A stretch of DNA of 64,000 nucleotides, taken from NCBI RefSeq assembly GCF_020525925.1, contig NZ_CP084876.1, positions 4,154,001 through 4,218,000 on the forward strand, written 5' to 3'. A model generated the notes under the pieces. The model was not told the DNA's origin. It did not search any database and saw nothing but the letters and a program-made list of their open reading frames with translations. Each line of letters starts with the position of its first letter. Position 1 is the stretch's first letter. The position numbers and the translations under genes were made by a program. The DNA comes from Klebsiella quasipneumoniae subsp. quasipneumoniae. Its GTDB lineage: Bacteria; Pseudomonadota; Gammaproteobacteria; Enterobacterales; Enterobacteriaceae. This document shows positions 8,996-21,144 of this stretch, piece after piece.

Positions 8996-10369
8996 TTACT
9001 GAGCCTGCGCCAGGCGGCGATCGCGACGGGTCTTAAAGACCCAGCCCAGCAGCAGCAGCGCAATCCACGCCATACCGACATACAACGAAATGCGGGTGTC
9101 CGGATGATAGCCGATCAGGGCGATAATAAACGCCAGGAACACCAGGCCGACAACCGTGGTCGCCACCCCGCCGGGGACTTTGAATTTCAGGGCCTTGACC
9201 TCCTCCGGCGACAGACGGCGGCGGAAGGCAATCTGCGACAGCAGGATCATAATCCACACCCACACGGTGGCGAAAGTGGCCAGCGAGGCGATCACCAGGA
9301 AGACGTTTTCCGGCATGATGTAATTGAGGTATACCGCAAACAGCAGCGCAATGGTCATCACCATCACCGTCACCCACGGAATACCGCGACGCGAGGTTTT
9401 GGCGAACACCTTCGGCGCGCTCCCCTGCTCGGCCATGCCGTGCAGCATACGGCCCACGCCGAACACGTCGGAGTTAATCGCCGACAGCGAGGCCGTCAGG
9501 ACCACGAAGTTAAGAATGCTGGCCGCGAAGGTAATGCCCAGATGCTGGAAGGTCAGGACAAAGGGGCTGCCGTCGGTACCCACCTGGTTCCACGGATAGA
9601 TAGACATAATGACGAACAGCGTGCCGACATAGAACACCAGAATGCGCATCGGCACCGAGTTGATGGCGCGTGGAATGGATTTCTCCGGATCTTTCGCCTC
9701 ACCGGCGGTAATGCCGATGATTTCGATACCGCCGTAGGCGAACATCACCATCTGCAGCGACATCACCATTCCCAGCCAACCGTTGCTGAAGAAGCCGCCG
9801 TTGCTCCACAGATTATGAATCCCCGTCGGCTGGCCGCCGTTGCCGATCCCCCAGATAATGATGCCGAACCCGGCGAGGATCATGATGATGATGGTGGCCA
9901 CTTTGAAGAACGAGAACCAGAACTCCAGCTCGCCAAATACCTTGACGCTCATCAGGTTGACGGCGCAGATGATCAGCACCACGCTGAGCACCCAGATCCA
10001 GTGCGGCACCGTCGGGAACCAGACGCCCATGTAGATCCCGAAGGCGGTGACGTCGGCGATGGCGACAATCAGGATTTCAAAGCAGTAGGTCCAGCCGGTG
10101 ATATACCCCGCCAGTCCGCCGAGGTTTTCCTGGGCATAGCGGGAGAATGAGCTGGCGGAAGGGTTATGCACCGACATCTCACCGAGCGCGCGCATAATGA
10201 TATATGCTGCGACGCCGCCGATAATGTAGGCCAACAGAACGCTGGGTCCGGCCATTTTAATCGCGTCGGCTGAACCGTAAAAAAGCCCGGTGCCGATGGC
10301 GGAACCCAGGGCCATAAAGCGAATGTGCCGGGTGCTTAGCCCGCGCTTAAGCTTGTTACTACTTTCCAT
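8996..10369 (-). CDS. proY: Proline-specific permease ProY (APC family)
   Basis: A 457-residue inner-membrane transporter with about 12 spans. The N-terminus [19 protein letters not shown] is the amino acid-polyamine-organocation signature of the GABA permease/ProY group. ProY is described as a cryptic proline transporter; here identity rests on similarity plus the conserved brnQ-proY-malZ order. An intrinsic terminator separates it from brnQ, so it probably has its own promoter within the 86-bp gap or depends on readthrough. Confidence 0.92.
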   Translation of the reverse strand: MESSNKLKRGLSTRHIRFMALGSAIGTGLFYGSADAIKMAGPSVLLAYIIGGVAAYIIMRALGEMSVHNPSASSFSRYAQENLGGLAGYITGWTYCFEILIVAIADVTAFGIYMGVWFPTVPHWIWVLSVVLIICAVNLMSVKVFGELEFWFSFFKVATIIIMILAGFGIIIWGIGNGGQPTGIHNLWSNGGFFSNGWLGMVMSLQMVMFAYGGIEIIGITAGEAKDPEKSIPRAINSVPMRILVFYVGTLFVIMSIYPWNQVGTDGSPFVLTFQHLGITFAASILNFVVLTASLSAINSDVFGVGRMLHGMAEQGSAPKVFAKTSRRGIPWVTVMVMTIALLFAVYLNYIMPENVFLVIASLATFATVWVWIMILLSQIAFRRRLSPEEVKALKFKVPGGVATTVVGLVFLAFIIALIGYHPDTRISLYVGMAWIALLLLGWVFKTRRDRRLAQAQ

Positions 10370-10400
10370 CGTGGTTTTTCAATGCCGTTTAACACAAAAA

Positions 10401-10433
10401 ATAAAAAACCACGGAACCCGAAGTCCCGTGGTT
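10401..10433 (-). terminator. Intrinsic terminator of brnQ
   Basis: On the minus strand an 8-bp stem (AACCACGG/CCGTGGTT) is followed directly by TTTTTTATTTTTT, a classic rho-independent terminator just downstream of brnQ. Confidence 0.85.
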
Positions 10434-10455
10434 AAACGCTTGTCCTCAACGCCGG

Positions 10456-11775
10456 TTAGTGCGCGCTGGAGGTCACCTGACGTCCGGCGGCACGGTCCCA
10501 GATCACCGCGAGAATTGCCATCACGGCGGTCGGCATCAGCCAGGCCAGGCCCTGCTCCGCCAGCGGCAGACGCGCGGTCCAGGCCGGCAGGATAGCGGCA
10601 AACGCCGATGACTTAATCCCGTCAATGATACCAAACATCAGACTGATAAACATGGCCGGCGCGATAACACGGGACGAATTATGCCACCAACTGCGGGTAA
10701 AGCTTAATACAACCAGTGCGATACACGGCGGGTAGATAGCGGTCAGCACCGGAATCGACACCTGAATCAGGTGGCTCAGACCGAGGTTGGAGACCGCCAT
10801 CGAGAACAGGCCGAGGATAAAGACCAGCGTGCGATAGGAGAACGGCAGATACTGGGCAAAGAATTCGGCGCAGGCGCAGGTCAGGCCCACCGCCGTCACC
10901 AGGCAGGCGATGAAGATCAGCGCCGCCAGCAGGAAGCTGCCCGCCCCGCCGAAGGTATGCTGCACGTAGGCGTGGAGGATCGCCGCGCCGTTAGCGGACT
11001 GGTCCACGAGGGTGGCGCTATCCGAGCCCAGACGGAACAGCGCCAGATACAGCAGGGTCAGACCGACGCCTGCCATCAGGCCCGCCCAGACGGTGTAGCG
11101 GGTCAACAGACGCGCTTCGCTGACGCCGCGGGAGCGTGCGGCATTAACAATCACGATCCCGAACACCATCGCGCCGAGGGTGTCCATGGTCAGGTAGCCG
11201 TTGACGAAGCCATTGGAGAATGGCGCGGTACGATACGCTTCCAGCGCGTCGCTGATCGGGCCTGCCGGCCAGACAATAGCGGCGACCGCCAGCACAATCA
11301 GGGCGATAATTTTCAGCGGCGCCAGGAAGTTGCCCACCGTATCCAGCAGTTTGCCCGGATAGAGCGAGACCAGGATCACCAGCGCGAAGTAGATAACGCT
11401 GTAGATCAGCAGCGGCAGCGGGCCATCGCCGGTCAGCGGCGCAATCCCGACTTCAAAAGAGACGGTCGCGGTGCGCGGGGTCGCGAACAGCGGTCCCACC
11501 GCGAGATAACACACCACCGCCAGCAGGATACCAGCCACTTTACCAATCGGGGTGCTCAGGCTTTCAACGCCGCCGCCGACTTTCGCCAGCGCCACCACCG
11601 TCAGCACCGGCAGACCCACCGCGGTGATCAGGAAGCCGATCGCCGCCGTCCAGACGTGCTCGCCCGCCTGTAAGCCAACCATCGGCGGGAAAATAATGTT
11701 GCCTGCGCCAACGAACAACGCGAAGGTCATAAAGCCCAACGCTATGATGTCGCGAGATTTTAACTGATGGGTCAT
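10456..11775 (-). CDS. brnQ: Branched-chain amino acid transporter BrnQ (LIV-II)
   Basis: A 439-residue, 12-span LIVCS-family symporter for Leu, Ile and Val. The opening [14 protein letters not shown] motif and the full length match E. coli BrnQ. It lies between phoR and proY exactly as in E. coli, but a terminator follows phoR and a 414-bp gap precedes brnQ, so it is likely an independent transcription unit. Confidence 0.96.
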   Translation of the reverse strand: MTHQLKSRDIIALGFMTFALFVGAGNIIFPPMVGLQAGEHVWTAAIGFLITAVGLPVLTVVALAKVGGGVESLSTPIGKVAGILLAVVCYLAVGPLFATPRTATVSFEVGIAPLTGDGPLPLLIYSVIYFALVILVSLYPGKLLDTVGNFLAPLKIIALIVLAVAAIVWPAGPISDALEAYRTAPFSNGFVNGYLTMDTLGAMVFGIVIVNAARSRGVSEARLLTRYTVWAGLMAGVGLTLLYLALFRLGSDSATLVDQSANGAAILHAYVQHTFGGAGSFLLAALIFIACLVTAVGLTCACAEFFAQYLPFSYRTLVFILGLFSMAVSNLGLSHLIQVSIPVLTAIYPPCIALVVLSFTRSWWHNSSRVIAPAMFISLMFGIIDGIKSSAFAAILPAWTARLPLAEQGLAWLMPTAVMAILAVIWDRAAGRQVTSSAH

Positions 11776-12189
11776 AAATTCATTACTGCCTGTGGATGTG
11801 GTGTTGTAAAAAAATGGAAAAATACCGCGCTACCCTCTCAGGGACGATACAGCGGCGATTGCCGGTAAACTCAGCGAGATATGCTCCCGAAGCGGCGTGG
11901 GAAAGAATTGTTTTTGGTATTACCACGCAAAAGCAGTCTGTCATCGACTGCGCAGGCGCAATTTAAACGCTTATAACGTTTTAAAGCAAGGCACGATCGC
12001 AAAAGCAGATGATTATGCTGGTTATCAGTTTCACACCAGAATCATTTACCATATTGATGGAAAACCCGTGGCTTATCATGCGAACAAAAAAGCAGCGCAC
12101 GTTCATTAAATAGGCAAGAGAAAAACGACTGCCAGGGAAAATGACCAGCCGAAGCTGGTCATTGGCAAGATAAGCTGACAGCGCGCCGC
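11776..12189. other. Intergenic region between phoR and brnQ
   Basis: A 414-bp non-core stretch, AT-richer than its flanks, holding the brnQ promoter region and the phoR terminator. A 70-codon open frame (11897-12109, plus strand) is present but lacks a ribosome binding site and family features, so it is not called as a gene. No repeat or RNA gene was recognised. Confidence 0.6.
12141..12162 (-). terminator. Intrinsic terminator of phoBR
   Basis: On the minus strand a 9-bp stem (ATGACCAGC/GCTGGTCAT) is closed by a TTCG tetraloop and followed by TTTCCC, 27 bp beyond the phoR stop. Confidence 0.8.
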
Positions 12190-13485
12190 TCAGGCGTCGT
12201 TTCTGGCAATTAATCGTTCCGGGAGCAGGAAGCTAAAACGGGTTCCCTTGCCCACCGTGCTGTCGATCTCCAGCCGGCTGTCATGATGGTTGACCGCGTG
12301 TTTGACGATCGCCAGCCCCAGGCCGCTGCCCCCGGTTTGCCGGGAGCGAGCCTTATCCACCCGATAGAAGCGCTCGGTCAGACGGGGAATATGCTCCGGC
12401 GCAATGCCCGGCCCATTATCCTCGACGCTGAACAGCGCCCCCTGGGGCGTTCGCTGCCAGCTGACGCGAATTTCGGTGCCCGGCGGGGTGTGGTTCACCG
12501 CGTTATAGACCAGGTTAGAAATGGCGCTGCGCAGTTGTTCCTCGTTGCCCAGCACCTTGAGCTGCTCATCGACGGTAAAAATCAGCGTCTGCTTATCCTG
12601 GCTGAGGGTCTGCGCCTCGCGCTCCACGACCCGCAGCATCATCGGCACGTCGATGCGGTCATTCATCGCCAGCGCCGGCGCGGCTTCAATACGCGACAGC
12701 GTGAGCAACTGCTTCACCAGCCCCTCCATACGCTGGGTTTGCTCACGCATGGTGTGCAGGGCCTTTTCACGGGTCGCCCCTTCCAGCACCTGCTCCTGCA
12801 TCATCTCCAGATAGCCCTGCAGCACCGTCAGCGGGGTGCGCAGCTCATGGCTGACGTTGGCGAAAAAGTTACGCCGCGCCCCTTCCAGCTGATGCATCTG
12901 CGTCACGTCGCGCGCCACCATCAGCCACTGTTTGTCGCTGTAGGGCATCACGCGAATTTCCAGATGACGGGCATTATTCAGCACCAGATTGAGCGGCTTT
13001 GAAAAATCACGCTGTTTCAGGTAGTTGGCGAATTCAGGATAGCGCAGAAGGTTAAGAATGTTTTGCCCACTGTCGTCCGGCCAGCGCAGGTTTAAAATCT
13101 GCTGCGCCAGGCCGTTACACCAGAAAATGGCCCCCTCTTCCGTGGTCAGGACCACCGCGTCCGGCAGGGATTCCGCCCCGCTACGAAAGCGTTTGATCAG
13201 GCTTCCCAGCTCACGTCGACGCTTTTTATTACGCATCTGCATCTGGTGCAGACCATACAGCAGCGGCTCCCAGCTGCCGCGGCCGGGCGGAGGGGTCATG
13301 CTCCGGTCCACCCACAGCCACCACGACAGGCGCATCAAATTCCAGAAATGCCAAATCAACAAACCGGTCACTGCCGCCAGTAAAAACCACGGCAAATGAC
13401 CCACAAACGCCCCCAGAATCAGGGCCGGAATACACGCTAAAAAGAGCTCCAGCGCCAGCCTTTTCCATGACAGCCGTTCCAGCAC
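12190..13485 (-). CDS. phoR: Phosphate sensor histidine kinase PhoR
   Basis: A 431-residue membrane kinase. Two N-terminal hydrophobic segments (residues about 10-55) are followed by a PAS domain (about 95-190), the H box [10 protein letters not shown] with the phospho-acceptor His near 213, and the ATPase domain with its N box ([10 protein letters not shown]), DNGPGIA and [10 protein letters not shown]. It phosphorylates PhoB when phosphate is scarce and acts as its phosphatase when phosphate is plentiful, through PstSCAB-PhoU. Length and sequence are nearly those of E. coli PhoR. The gene starts 21 bp after phoB. Confidence 0.98.
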   Translation of the reverse strand: MLERLSWKRLALELFLACIPALILGAFVGHLPWFLLAAVTGLLIWHFWNLMRLSWWLWVDRSMTPPPGRGSWEPLLYGLHQMQMRNKKRRRELGSLIKRFRSGAESLPDAVVLTTEEGAIFWCNGLAQQILNLRWPDDSGQNILNLLRYPEFANYLKQRDFSKPLNLVLNNARHLEIRVMPYSDKQWLMVARDVTQMHQLEGARRNFFANVSHELRTPLTVLQGYLEMMQEQVLEGATREKALHTMREQTQRMEGLVKQLLTLSRIEAAPALAMNDRIDVPMMLRVVEREAQTLSQDKQTLIFTVDEQLKVLGNEEQLRSAISNLVYNAVNHTPPGTEIRVSWQRTPQGALFSVEDNGPGIAPEHIPRLTERFYRVDKARSRQTGGSGLGLAIVKHAVNHHDSRLEIDSTVGKGTRFSFLLPERLIARNDA

Positions 13486-13506
13486 GGGTCACACTCCTGT
13501 CAAAAT

Positions 13507-14196
13507 TCAGAAACGGGCGGAGAAACGATACCCCGTGCCGCGAACCGTTTGCACCATGCGATCATGGCCACTGTGTTCCAGCGCTTTACGCAGGCGGCGA
13601 ATATGGACGTCTACCGTGCGGTCTTCCACATAGACGTTGGTTCCCCAAACGTGGTTCAGCAGCTGCTCGCGGCTGTACACCCGCTCCGGATGGGTCATAA
13701 AGAAGTGCAATAATTTAAATTCCGTTGGCCCCATGTCCAGCGGACTTTCGCCGGTCATCACCCGGTGCGATGAGGGATCGAGGCTCAGCCCCTGCATTTC
13801 AATCACCTCTTCCACCGCCATCGGCGAAATACGGCGCATCACCGCTTTGATTCGCGCCACCAGCTCCTTCGGTGAGAAAGGCTTGGTAATGTAGTCGTCC
13901 GCCCCGGTCTCCAGGCCGCGAACGCGATCCTCTTCTTCTCCGCGCGCGGTCAGCATCACCACCGGAATATCCCGGGTCATCGCCTCGCGCTTGAGCAGCT
14001 TAATGAACTGCAGCCCCGAACCGCCCGGCAGCATCCAGTCAAGGAGAATCAAATCAGGCCAGGGTTCATTGAGTTGATTCACCGCGCTGTCATAATCTTC
14101 CGCTTCGACAGGCTGAAAGCCATTTTGCTCCAGAACAAAGCAGACCATTTCGCGGATTGGAGCTTCATCTTCAACGACCAGAATTCTTCTCGCCAT
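13507..14196 (-). CDS. phoB: Phosphate response regulator PhoB
   Basis: A 229-residue OmpR-type regulator. The receiver domain (1-120) has the acidic pocket E9/D10, the phosphorylation site D53 in [11 protein letters not shown], and K105 in [14 protein letters not shown]. The C-terminal winged helix binds Pho boxes. It activates phoA, psiF and the pst and phn genes; phoA and psiF lie in this window. A Pho box upstream of phoB indicates autoregulation, and the divergent sbcDC pair is on the other side, as in E. coli. Confidence 0.98.
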   Translation of the reverse strand: MARRILVVEDEAPIREMVCFVLEQNGFQPVEAEDYDSAVNQLNEPWPDLILLDWMLPGGSGLQFIKLLKREAMTRDIPVVMLTARGEEEDRVRGLETGADDYITKPFSPKELVARIKAVMRRISPMAVEEVIEMQGLSLDPSSHRVMTGESPLDMGPTEFKLLHFFMTHPERVYSREQLLNHVWGTNVYVEDRTVDVHIRRLRKALEHSGHDRMVQTVRGTGYRFSARF

Positions 14197-14257
14197 TATT
14201 TACCCTGTGTTTTTTAGCCATCAGTATAGAAGTGCGGCGTCATTATGCGTCACTTTT

Positions 14258-14275
14258 GTGACAGATTTATGAAAA
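14258..14275 (-). promoter_or_regulatory. Pho box of phoBR
   Basis: Minus-strand TTTTCATAAATCTGTCAC matches the CTGTCATA-W-A-W-CTGTCAY pattern strongly (CATAAATCTGTCAC exact) and lies about 62 bp upstream of the phoB start. The same element is known upstream of E. coli phoB. Confidence 0.85.
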
Positions 14276-14378
14276 AAATGACCGTCTGACGATCGGGTAT
14301 TTTGAAGCATGACGCGGACTTACCCCTCTCCGACAAATGGTATACTGCCGCTCATGCTTTTTTCGCTAGGGAAGATTT

Positions 14379-15584
14379 ATGCGCATCCTTCACACCTCCG
14401 ACTGGCACCTGGGCCAGAATTTTTACAGCAAAAGCCGTGCGGCCGAACATGACGCCTTCCTGACCTGGCTGCTGGCCCGCGCGCAGGAGCATGAAGTCGA
14501 CGCCATCATCGTGGCCGGCGATATTTTTGATACCGGATCGCCGCCGAGCTACGCTCGCGAACTGTATAACCGCTTTGTCGTCCAGCTGCAGCAGACCGGC
14601 TGTCGCCTGGTGGTGCTGGCGGGCAACCATGATTCGGTGGCGATGCTCAATGAATCCCGCGATATCCTCGCCTTTTTACACACCACCGTCGTGGCGAACG
14701 CCGGCTGCCCGCCCATTGAGCTGCCGCGGCGCGACGGCACCCCAGGCGCTATCTTCTGCCCGGTGCCGTTTTTACGCCCGCGCGAGCTGGTCACCAGCCA
14801 GGCCGGCCACTCCGGTCGGGAAAAACAGCAGCAGCTGCTGCACGCCATCAGCGACTATTATCAGGAGCAGTATCAGCATGCCTGCGCCCTGCGCGGCGAT
14901 CGGCCGCTACCCGTGATTGCCAGCGGCCATCTGACTACCGTCGGCGCCAGCAAAAGCGATGCCGTTCGCGACATTTATATCGGCACGCTGGATGCCTTCC
15001 CGGCGCAGCACTTCCCCCCTGCCGACTACATTGCGCTGGGCCATATTCACCGGGCGCAGGTGGTTGGCGGCTGCGAGCACATCCGCTACAGCGGCTCGCC
15101 GCTGCCGCTGAGCTTTGATGAAACCGGTAAAGCGAAATCGGTGCATCTGGTGAGCTTTAGCGATGGGCGACTCAGCGCCGTGGAGACCCTTGAGGTGCCC
15201 GTCACCCAGCCGCTGGCGGTCATCAAAGGCGATCTGGCCGCCATCACCGCCCAGCTGGCGCAGTGGCGCGGCGTTGAACAGGACCCGCCGGTGTGGCTGG
15301 ATATCGAAATCACCACCGAGGAGTACCTGCACGATATTCAGCGTCATATTCAGGCGCTGACGGAGGATCTGCCGGTGGAAGTATTGCTGGTGCGCCGCAG
15401 CCGCGAGCAGCGCGAGAAAATACTGCTCAACGCCCAGCGGGAGACCCTCAGCGAACTGAAGGTGGAAGAGGTGTTCGAGCGCCGGCTGGCGCTGACCGAG
15501 ATTGATGATGAGAAGCGCGCCCGGCTGCACGAGCTGTTCGCCCATACGCTGCATACGCTCACCGCGGAGGACGAAAACGCATGA
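14379..15584 (+). CDS. sbcD: Exonuclease subunit SbcD
   Basis: A 401-residue Mre11-type metallophosphoesterase. The five phosphoesterase motifs appear in order: SDWHLG (D8/H10), GDIFDTG, GNHDS, SGHLT and ALGHIH. With SbcC it forms the nuclease that opens hairpins, trims DNA ends and cuts palindromes. GGGAAG sits 6 bp ahead of the ATG. The last 4 bp overlap the sbcC start (ATGA), which suggests translational coupling. Confidence 0.98.
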   Translation: MRILHTSDWHLGQNFYSKSRAAEHDAFLTWLLARAQEHEVDAIIVAGDIFDTGSPPSYARELYNRFVVQLQQTGCRLVVLAGNHDSVAMLNESRDILAFLHTTVVANAGCPPIELPRRDGTPGAIFCPVPFLRPRELVTSQAGHSGREKQQQLLHAISDYYQEQYQHACALRGDRPLPVIASGHLTTVGASKSDAVRDIYIGTLDAFPAQHFPPADYIALGHIHRAQVVGGCEHIRYSGSPLPLSFDETGKAKSVHLVSFSDGRLSAVETLEVPVTQPLAVIKGDLAAITAQLAQWRGVEQDPPVWLDIEITTEEYLHDIQRHIQALTEDLPVEVLLVRRSREQREKILLNAQRETLSELKVEEVFERRLALTEIDDEKRARLHELFAHTLHTLTAEDENA

Positions 15585-18500
15585 AAATCCTCAGTCTGCG
15601 TCTGAAAAACCTCAACTCCCTGAAAGGGGAATGGAAGATAGACTTTACCGCCGAGCCGTTCGCCAGCAACGGCCTGTTCGCCATTACCGGCGCCACCGGC
15701 GCCGGGAAAACCACTCTGCTCGACGCCATTTGCCTCGCGCTCTATCACGAGACGCCGCGCCTGAATAAAGTCTCCCAGTCGCAAAATGACCTGATGACCC
15801 GCGATACCGCCGAGTGTCTGGCGGAGGTGGAGTTTGAAGTGAAAGGCATCGCCTACCGCGCCTTCTGGAGCCAGAACCGGGCGCGTAACCAGCCAGATGG
15901 CAACCTGCAGGCGCCCCGCGTCGAGCTGGCGCGCTGCGCCGACGGCAAAATCCTCGCCGATAAGGTCTCGGATAAGCTGGAGCAAACCGCGATGCTCACC
16001 GGCCTCGACTATGGCCGCTTCACCCGCTCGATGCTGCTCTCCCAGGGGCAATTTGCCGCCTTTCTGAACGCGAAGCCGAGCGATCGCGCGGAGCTGCTGG
16101 AGGAGCTGACCGGCACGGAAATCTACGGTCAGATTTCGGCGATGGTCTATGAGCAGCACAAAGCCGCTCGCCATACGCTGGAGAAGTTCGAAGCCCAGGC
16201 GGCGGGCATCGTCCTGCTGACGGAGGCCCAGCAGCAGGCGCTGCAGGAAAGTTTGCAGGTACTTACTGACGAAGAGAAAGCCCTGCTGGCGCAGCAGCAA
16301 AACCAGCAGCAGCAGCTTCAGTGGCTAACGCGTCGCGATGAGCTGGCGCAGCAGCAGCAGCAGGCGGTCAGCGGCCAGCAGCAGGCCCGTCAGGCGCTGG
16401 CCGACGCCGCGCCGGCGCTGGCCAGGCTTGAGCTGGCCCAGCCCGCCGCCCAGTTGCGCCCCTTATGGGAGCGGCAACAGGAGCACGCGGCAGGCCTGGC
16501 GCAAACCCGCCAGCGAATCAATGAAGTGAATGCTCGCTTACTTACCAGCACGGCGCTGCGCGCGCGCATTCGCCGTAGCGCCCTGCATGCCCAGCGGCAG
16601 CGTCAGGCTGAACTGGCCGACCTGGCGCAGTGGCTGGCGGCCCATGAGCGATTTCGCTTATGGGGCCAGGAGATCGCCGGCTGGCGGGCGCAATTTTCGC
16701 AGCTGACTCGGGATAAACAGCAGCTGACGGCCCAGACCACCCGCCTGGCCGCGCTGCGCCAGAAGCTGGCCGATCTGCCGGCCAGCCCTCTGTCGCTGAC
16801 CGCCGATGACGTTGCGGCGGCGATGGCGCAGCAAACCCAGTCGCGACCGCTGCGCCAGCGGCTGCTCTCCCTTCATGAACAGCATCAGCTGCTGCGCAAG
16901 CGTCTGCGCCAGAACGCCGAAAGCGTACAGCAGGCGCAGGCGGAGCAGGCAAAACTCAACGTCACCCTGGCGCAGCGCCGGGAGCAGTACAAAGACAAAA
17001 ACCAGCACTATCTCGACCTGAAGGCGCTCTGCCAGCGGGAAGAAACGATTAAAGATCTGGAAGGTTACCGCGCCCGGCTTGAGGCCGGTAAGCCCTGCCC
17101 GCTGTGCGGCTCCTGTGAACACCCGGCGATTGAACAATACGCCTCGCTGACGGTCACGGATAACCAGCGCCGCCGCGATGCGCTGGAAAAAGAGGTCGCC
17201 GCGCTGAAAGAAGAAGGTCTGCTGATCCTCGGGCAGGTCAACGCCCTGACGCAGCAGCTCCAGCGTGAAACCGAAGCGGCCGGGCGGCTCGCTGAGGAAG
17301 AGCAAGCGCTCACTAAAGCGTGGCAGGAAACCTGCGCCTCTCTTCAGGTCACGCGGGATATTGCGCAAGAGATAAACGACTGGATACAGGAGCAGGAGCG
17401 CTACGAGCAACAGCTCTACCAGCTCAGCCAGCGCCTGATGCTGCAAGGCCAGCTTAACGATCAGGAGGCGCTGGCGCGCCAGGCTCAGCAGCAGCTGACG
17501 GCCACGCGCCAGGGACTGGAAAGCGCCCTGCAGGCCCTGACGCTCAACCTGCCGGAAGAAGGGACAGAAGCCGCCTGGCTGAACGCTCGCGAAAGCGAAT
17601 TTGCCCAGTGGCAGGCGCAACAGACCCGGCATGGCGCCATTCAGGAGCAGATTGCCGCCCTGCAGCCGCTGCTGGAGACGCTGCCAGCCAGCGACGAGGC
17701 AAAGGCTGAAGCTGAGCCGGTGGTTCCCGACAACTGGCGCGCTATCCATGAGGAGTGCCTGGCGTTGCACAGCCAGCTTGTCGCCCAGCAGCAGCTGGAG
17801 ACCGAAGAGAAGGCGCGCCTGGACCAGTCGCAGGCGCAATTTACCGCCGCCCTGGCCGCCAGCCGCTTTAGCGATCGGCAGGCGTTTCTCGCCGCGCTGC
17901 TGGATGACGAAACCGTCCAGCGGCTGACGCAGTTAAAACAGACGCTGGAGCAGCAGCTCCAGCAGGCGACGGCGCTCTGCGAGCAGGCGACCCGTCAGCA
18001 GCAGGCGCACCTGGCGCTGCGTCCGCAAGGGACGGACGCGGACATCCCCGCCCTGCAAACCCAGCTGCAGGCCCTGGCGCAGCGGCTGCGGGACAACACC
18101 ACCCGCCAGGGCGAGATCCGCCAGCAGCTCAGGCAGGACACAGAGAGCCGTCAACATCAGCAGGCGCTGGGGCGACAGATTGCAGAGGCGGCGCAGCGGG
18201 CGGATGACTGGGGCTATCTCAATTCGCTGATCGGCTCCAGCACCGGCGACCGGTTCCGCAAATTCGCCCAGGGGCTGACGCTGGATAATCTGGTCTGGCT
18301 GGCAAACCAGCAGCTTAACCGCCTGCACGGGCGCTATCTGCTGCAGCGCAAAGCCAGCGAAGCGCTGGAGCTGGAGGTTGTCGATACCTGGCAGGCCGAC
18401 GCCGTGCGCGACACCCGCACCCTCTCCGGTGGCGAAAGTTTCCTCGTCAGCCTGGCGCTGGCCCTGGCGCTGTCAGATCTGGTGAGCCATAAGACGCGGA

Positions 18501-18718
18501 TTGATTCCCTGTTTCTTGATGAAGGCTTCGGCACCCTCGACAGCGAAACGCTGGACACGGCGCTGGACGCGCTGGACGCGCTGAACGCCAGCGGCAAGAT
18601 TATCGGGGTGATCAGCCACGTGGAGGCGATGAAAGATCGCATTCCGGTGCAGATCAAAGTGAAGAAGATCAATGGTCTGGGCTACAGTCGGCTGGACAGA
18701 GCGTTTGCGGTGGAGTGA
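15581..18718 (+). CDS. sbcC: Exonuclease subunit SbcC (Rad50-like ATPase)
   Basis: A 1045-residue SMC-like protein. Walker A (GATGAGKTT, about residues 38-46) is followed by two long Gln-rich coiled coils separated by the zinc-hook CPLCGSC (about residue 505). Near the C-terminus come the ABC signature [19 protein letters not shown] and Walker [13 protein letters not shown]. It drives SbcD nuclease activity on DNA ends and hairpins. araJ, which follows sbcC in E. coli K-12, is missing, and the next gene is mak in convergent orientation. Confidence 0.98.
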   Translation: MKILSLRLKNLNSLKGEWKIDFTAEPFASNGLFAITGATGAGKTTLLDAICLALYHETPRLNKVSQSQNDLMTRDTAECLAEVEFEVKGIAYRAFWSQNRARNQPDGNLQAPRVELARCADGKILADKVSDKLEQTAMLTGLDYGRFTRSMLLSQGQFAAFLNAKPSDRAELLEELTGTEIYGQISAMVYEQHKAARHTLEKFEAQAAGIVLLTEAQQQALQESLQVLTDEEKALLAQQQNQQQQLQWLTRRDELAQQQQQAVSGQQQARQALADAAPALARLELAQPAAQLRPLWERQQEHAAGLAQTRQRINEVNARLLTSTALRARIRRSALHAQRQRQAELADLAQWLAAHERFRLWGQEIAGWRAQFSQLTRDKQQLTAQTTRLAALRQKLADLPASPLSLTADDVAAAMAQQTQSRPLRQRLLSLHEQHQLLRKRLRQNAESVQQAQAEQAKLNVTLAQRREQYKDKNQHYLDLKALCQREETIKDLEGYRARLEAGKPCPLCGSCEHPAIEQYASLTVTDNQRRRDALEKEVAALKEEGLLILGQVNALTQQLQRETEAAGRLAEEEQALTKAWQETCASLQVTRDIAQEINDWIQEQERYEQQLYQLSQRLMLQGQLNDQEALARQAQQQLTATRQGLESALQALTLNLPEEGTEAAWLNARESEFAQWQAQQTRHGAIQEQIAALQPLLETLPASDEAKAEAEPVVPDNWRAIHEECLALHSQLVAQQQLETEEKARLDQSQAQFTAALAASRFSDRQAFLAALLDDETVQRLTQLKQTLEQQLQQATALCEQATRQQQAHLALRPQGTDADIPALQTQLQALAQRLRDNTTRQGEIRQQLRQDTESRQHQQALGRQIAEAAQRADDWGYLNSLIGSSTGDRFRKFAQGLTLDNLVWLANQQLNRLHGRYLLQRKASEALELEVVDTWQADAVRDTRTLSGGESFLVSLALALALSDLVSHKTRIDSLFLDEGFGTLDSETLDTALDALDALNASGKIIGVISHVEAMKDRIPVQIKVKKINGLGYSRLDRAFAVE

Positions 18719-18738
18719 GGTTTGAATCATTGCGATGT

Positions 18739-18785
18739 CCCCTCACCCTAACCCTCTTCCGGAGCGAGAGAGTCGGGGTGAGGGG
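18739..18785. repeat. Intergenic palindrome between sbcC and mak
   Basis: CCCCTCACC at the left pairs with GGTGAGGGG at the right across a 29-bp centre, between two convergent stops. The left arm core CCCTCACCCTAACCCTCT recurs in closely related form at 55436-55453, so this looks like a dispersed repeat that may also end transcription. Confidence 0.55.
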
Positions 18786-18792
18786 GAGCGGT

Positions 18793-19707
18793 TCAGGTCC
18801 CCTGGAGCGGCCACAGCCATGCCGCGCCGCGTACTCCGCTGGAGTCGCCGTGCATCGCTTTGCAGATCGGCGTTGCACACTCGCCGCCGAAGACCCACTG
18901 TTTCACCAGGTCCGGCACCGTCTGATACAGCCGCTCGACGTTGCTCATCCCGCCGCCCAGCACGATAACGTCCGGGTCGAGGATATTCACCACGTGGGCC
19001 AGCGATTTCGCCAGCCGCTGCTCGTAGCGGCTCAGCGCCAGTTCGGCTTTTTCGTCACCTTCCCCCACCAGGCGCATAATCTCGCTGCCGGTTAACCCCT
19101 TGCCGCTCAGCCGCTGGTAGTCAGTGGCAAAGCCGGTGCCGGAGATAAAGGTTTCGATACATCCCTGTTTACCGCAGTAGCAAGGCACTTCCGCACGGTA
19201 GCGCAACTCATCGTCGTTCATCCACGGCAATGGGTTATGTCCCCACTCGCCGGCGTTACCATTGCCGCCGATATGCGCCCGCCCGTTGAGCGCCACGCCC
19301 GCGCCGCAGCCGGTGCCGATAATCACCGCGAACACCGTGTGCGCCCCCGCCGCCGCGCCGTCCACCGCTTCCGACACCGCCAGACAGTTGGCGTCGTTAG
19401 CCAGCCGCACTTCACGGTCGAGGCGCAGGCTGAGGTCCTTATCAAAGGGCTGGCCGTTGAGCCAGGTCGAGTTGGCGTTTTTCACCACCCCGGTATAGGG
19501 CGAAATCGCGCCCGGGATCCCCATCCCCACGGTGCCACGCTGTCCGGTCGCCTGCTCGGCCATCGCCACCAGGGTGGCGATAGTCTCGATGGTTTGCCGG
19601 TAATCCTCCCGCGGCGTGGGTAACCGATGGCGAAACAGCTGCTCTCCCTGGTCGCTCAGGGCTATCACTTCGGTTTTTGTGCCACCTAAATCAATACCAA
19701 TACGCAC
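18793..19707 (-). CDS. mak: Fructokinase Mak (ROK family)
   Basis: A 304-residue sugar kinase. It begins at a GTG ([14 protein letters not shown]) supported by GGAG 7 bp upstream; this start matches the E. coli Mak N-terminus, although the frame is open further upstream. The ATP-binding DLGGTKTE, the ROK segment [11 protein letters not shown] and the zinc motif [10 protein letters not shown] are all present. It phosphorylates fructose (and mannose/glucose weakly) to the 6-phosphate. It is divergent from rdgC. Confidence 0.95.
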   Translation of the reverse strand: MRIGIDLGGTKTEVIALSDQGEQLFRHRLPTPREDYRQTIETIATLVAMAEQATGQRGTVGMGIPGAISPYTGVVKNANSTWLNGQPFDKDLSLRLDREVRLANDANCLAVSEAVDGAAAGAHTVFAVIIGTGCGAGVALNGRAHIGGNGNAGEWGHNPLPWMNDDELRYRAEVPCYCGKQGCIETFISGTGFATDYQRLSGKGLTGSEIMRLVGEGDEKAELALSRYEQRLAKSLAHVVNILDPDVIVLGGGMSNVERLYQTVPDLVKQWVFGGECATPICKAMHGDSSGVRGAAWLWPLQGT

Positions 19708-19798
19708 GCTCAGCTCCTCACCCCGATTAACAATGCAAGCATAGCGACAATTCGCTATCATGCCCGCCTGATTTAACGACAAAGCCGTGGAAATTATC

Positions 19799-20710
19799 AT
19801 GCTGTGGTTCAAAAATTTAATGGTTTACCGTCTCAGCCGCGATATCGAATTGCGCGCCGAGGAGATGGAAAAACAGCTGGCCGAGCTGACATTTACCCCT
19901 TGTGGCAGCCAGGATATGGCGAAAACCGGTTGGGTATCGCCGATGGGATCGCACAGCGACGCGCTGACGCATACGGCGAACGGCCAGATCATTATCTGCG
20001 CGCGTAAAGAAGAAAAGATCCTGCCGTCGCCGGTGATCAAGCAGGCGCTGGAGGCGAAGATCCAGAAGCTGGAAGCCGATCAGGGGCGCAAGCTGAAGAA
20101 AACTGAGAAAGATTCCCTGAAAGATGAAGTGCTGCACTCGCTGCTCCCGCGCGCCTTCAGCCGCTTCAGCCAGACGATGATGTGGATCGACACCGTCAAC
20201 GGCCTGATCATGGTGGACTGCGCCAGCGCGAAGAAAGCGGAAGATACCCTGGCCCTGCTGCGTAAAACCCTCGGCTCGCTGCCGGTGGTGCCGCTGACCC
20301 TGGAGAATCCGATTGAGCTGACGCTGACCGAGTGGGTCCGCTCCGGCACCGTGGCGCAGGGCTTCCAGCTGCTGGACGAAGCCGAGCTGAAAGCGATGCT
20401 GGAAGATGGCGGCGTGATCCGCGCCAAGAAGCAGGATCTGGTGAGCGACGAAATCGCTGTGCATATTGAGGCCGGGAAGGTCGTCACCAAGCTGGCGCTG
20501 GACTGGCAGCAGCGTATTCAGTTTGTGATCTGCGACGACGCGTCAATTAAGCGCCTCAAGTTCTGCGATGAATTACGCGACCAAAACGAAGATATCGATC
20601 GGGAAGATTTCGCCCAGCGCTTTGACGCCGACTTTATCTTAATGACCGGCGAACTGGCTGCCCTGATCCAAAGCCTGGTGGAAGGGCTCGGCGGCGAAGC
20701 GCAGCGCTAA
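19799..20710 (+). CDS. rdgC: Recombination-associated protein RdgC
   Basis: A 303-residue nucleoid-associated protein that forms a ring-shaped DNA-binding dimer and limits RecA loading. The sequence is collinear with E. coli RdgC from [13 protein letters not shown] to EGLGGEAQR. The ATG at 19799 is chosen over the one at 19787 because it gives the family N-terminus. A strong stem-loop follows the stop. Confidence 0.97.
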
Positions 20711-20717
20711 GCGCCGC

Positions 20718-20744
20718 TTTCCTTCCTGCCTGGCAGGAAGGAAA
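20718..20744. terminator. Terminator of rdgC (likely bidirectional)
   Basis: TTTCCTTCCTGCC and GGCAGGAAGGAAA form a 13-bp perfect hairpin with a one-base loop, between convergent rdgC and ppnP. Confidence 0.8.
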
Positions 20745-20751
20745 AATACAA

Positions 20752-20770
20752 CCCGGCGGCAAGCGCCGGG
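20752..20770 (-). terminator. Terminator of ppnP
   Basis: CCCGGCG/CGCCGGG stem with a 5-nt loop. On the minus strand it is followed by TTGTATTTTT, 12 bp after the ppnP stop. Confidence 0.75.
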
Positions 20771-20782
20771 CGATACGCTGGC

Positions 20783-21136
<354 letters not shown>

Positions 21137-21144
21137 TTAACACA

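Noticed and set aside
11897..12109. 70-codon plus-strand frame between phoR and brnQ
   Set aside because: No ribosome binding site, no resemblance to known small proteins, AT-rich non-coding surroundings.
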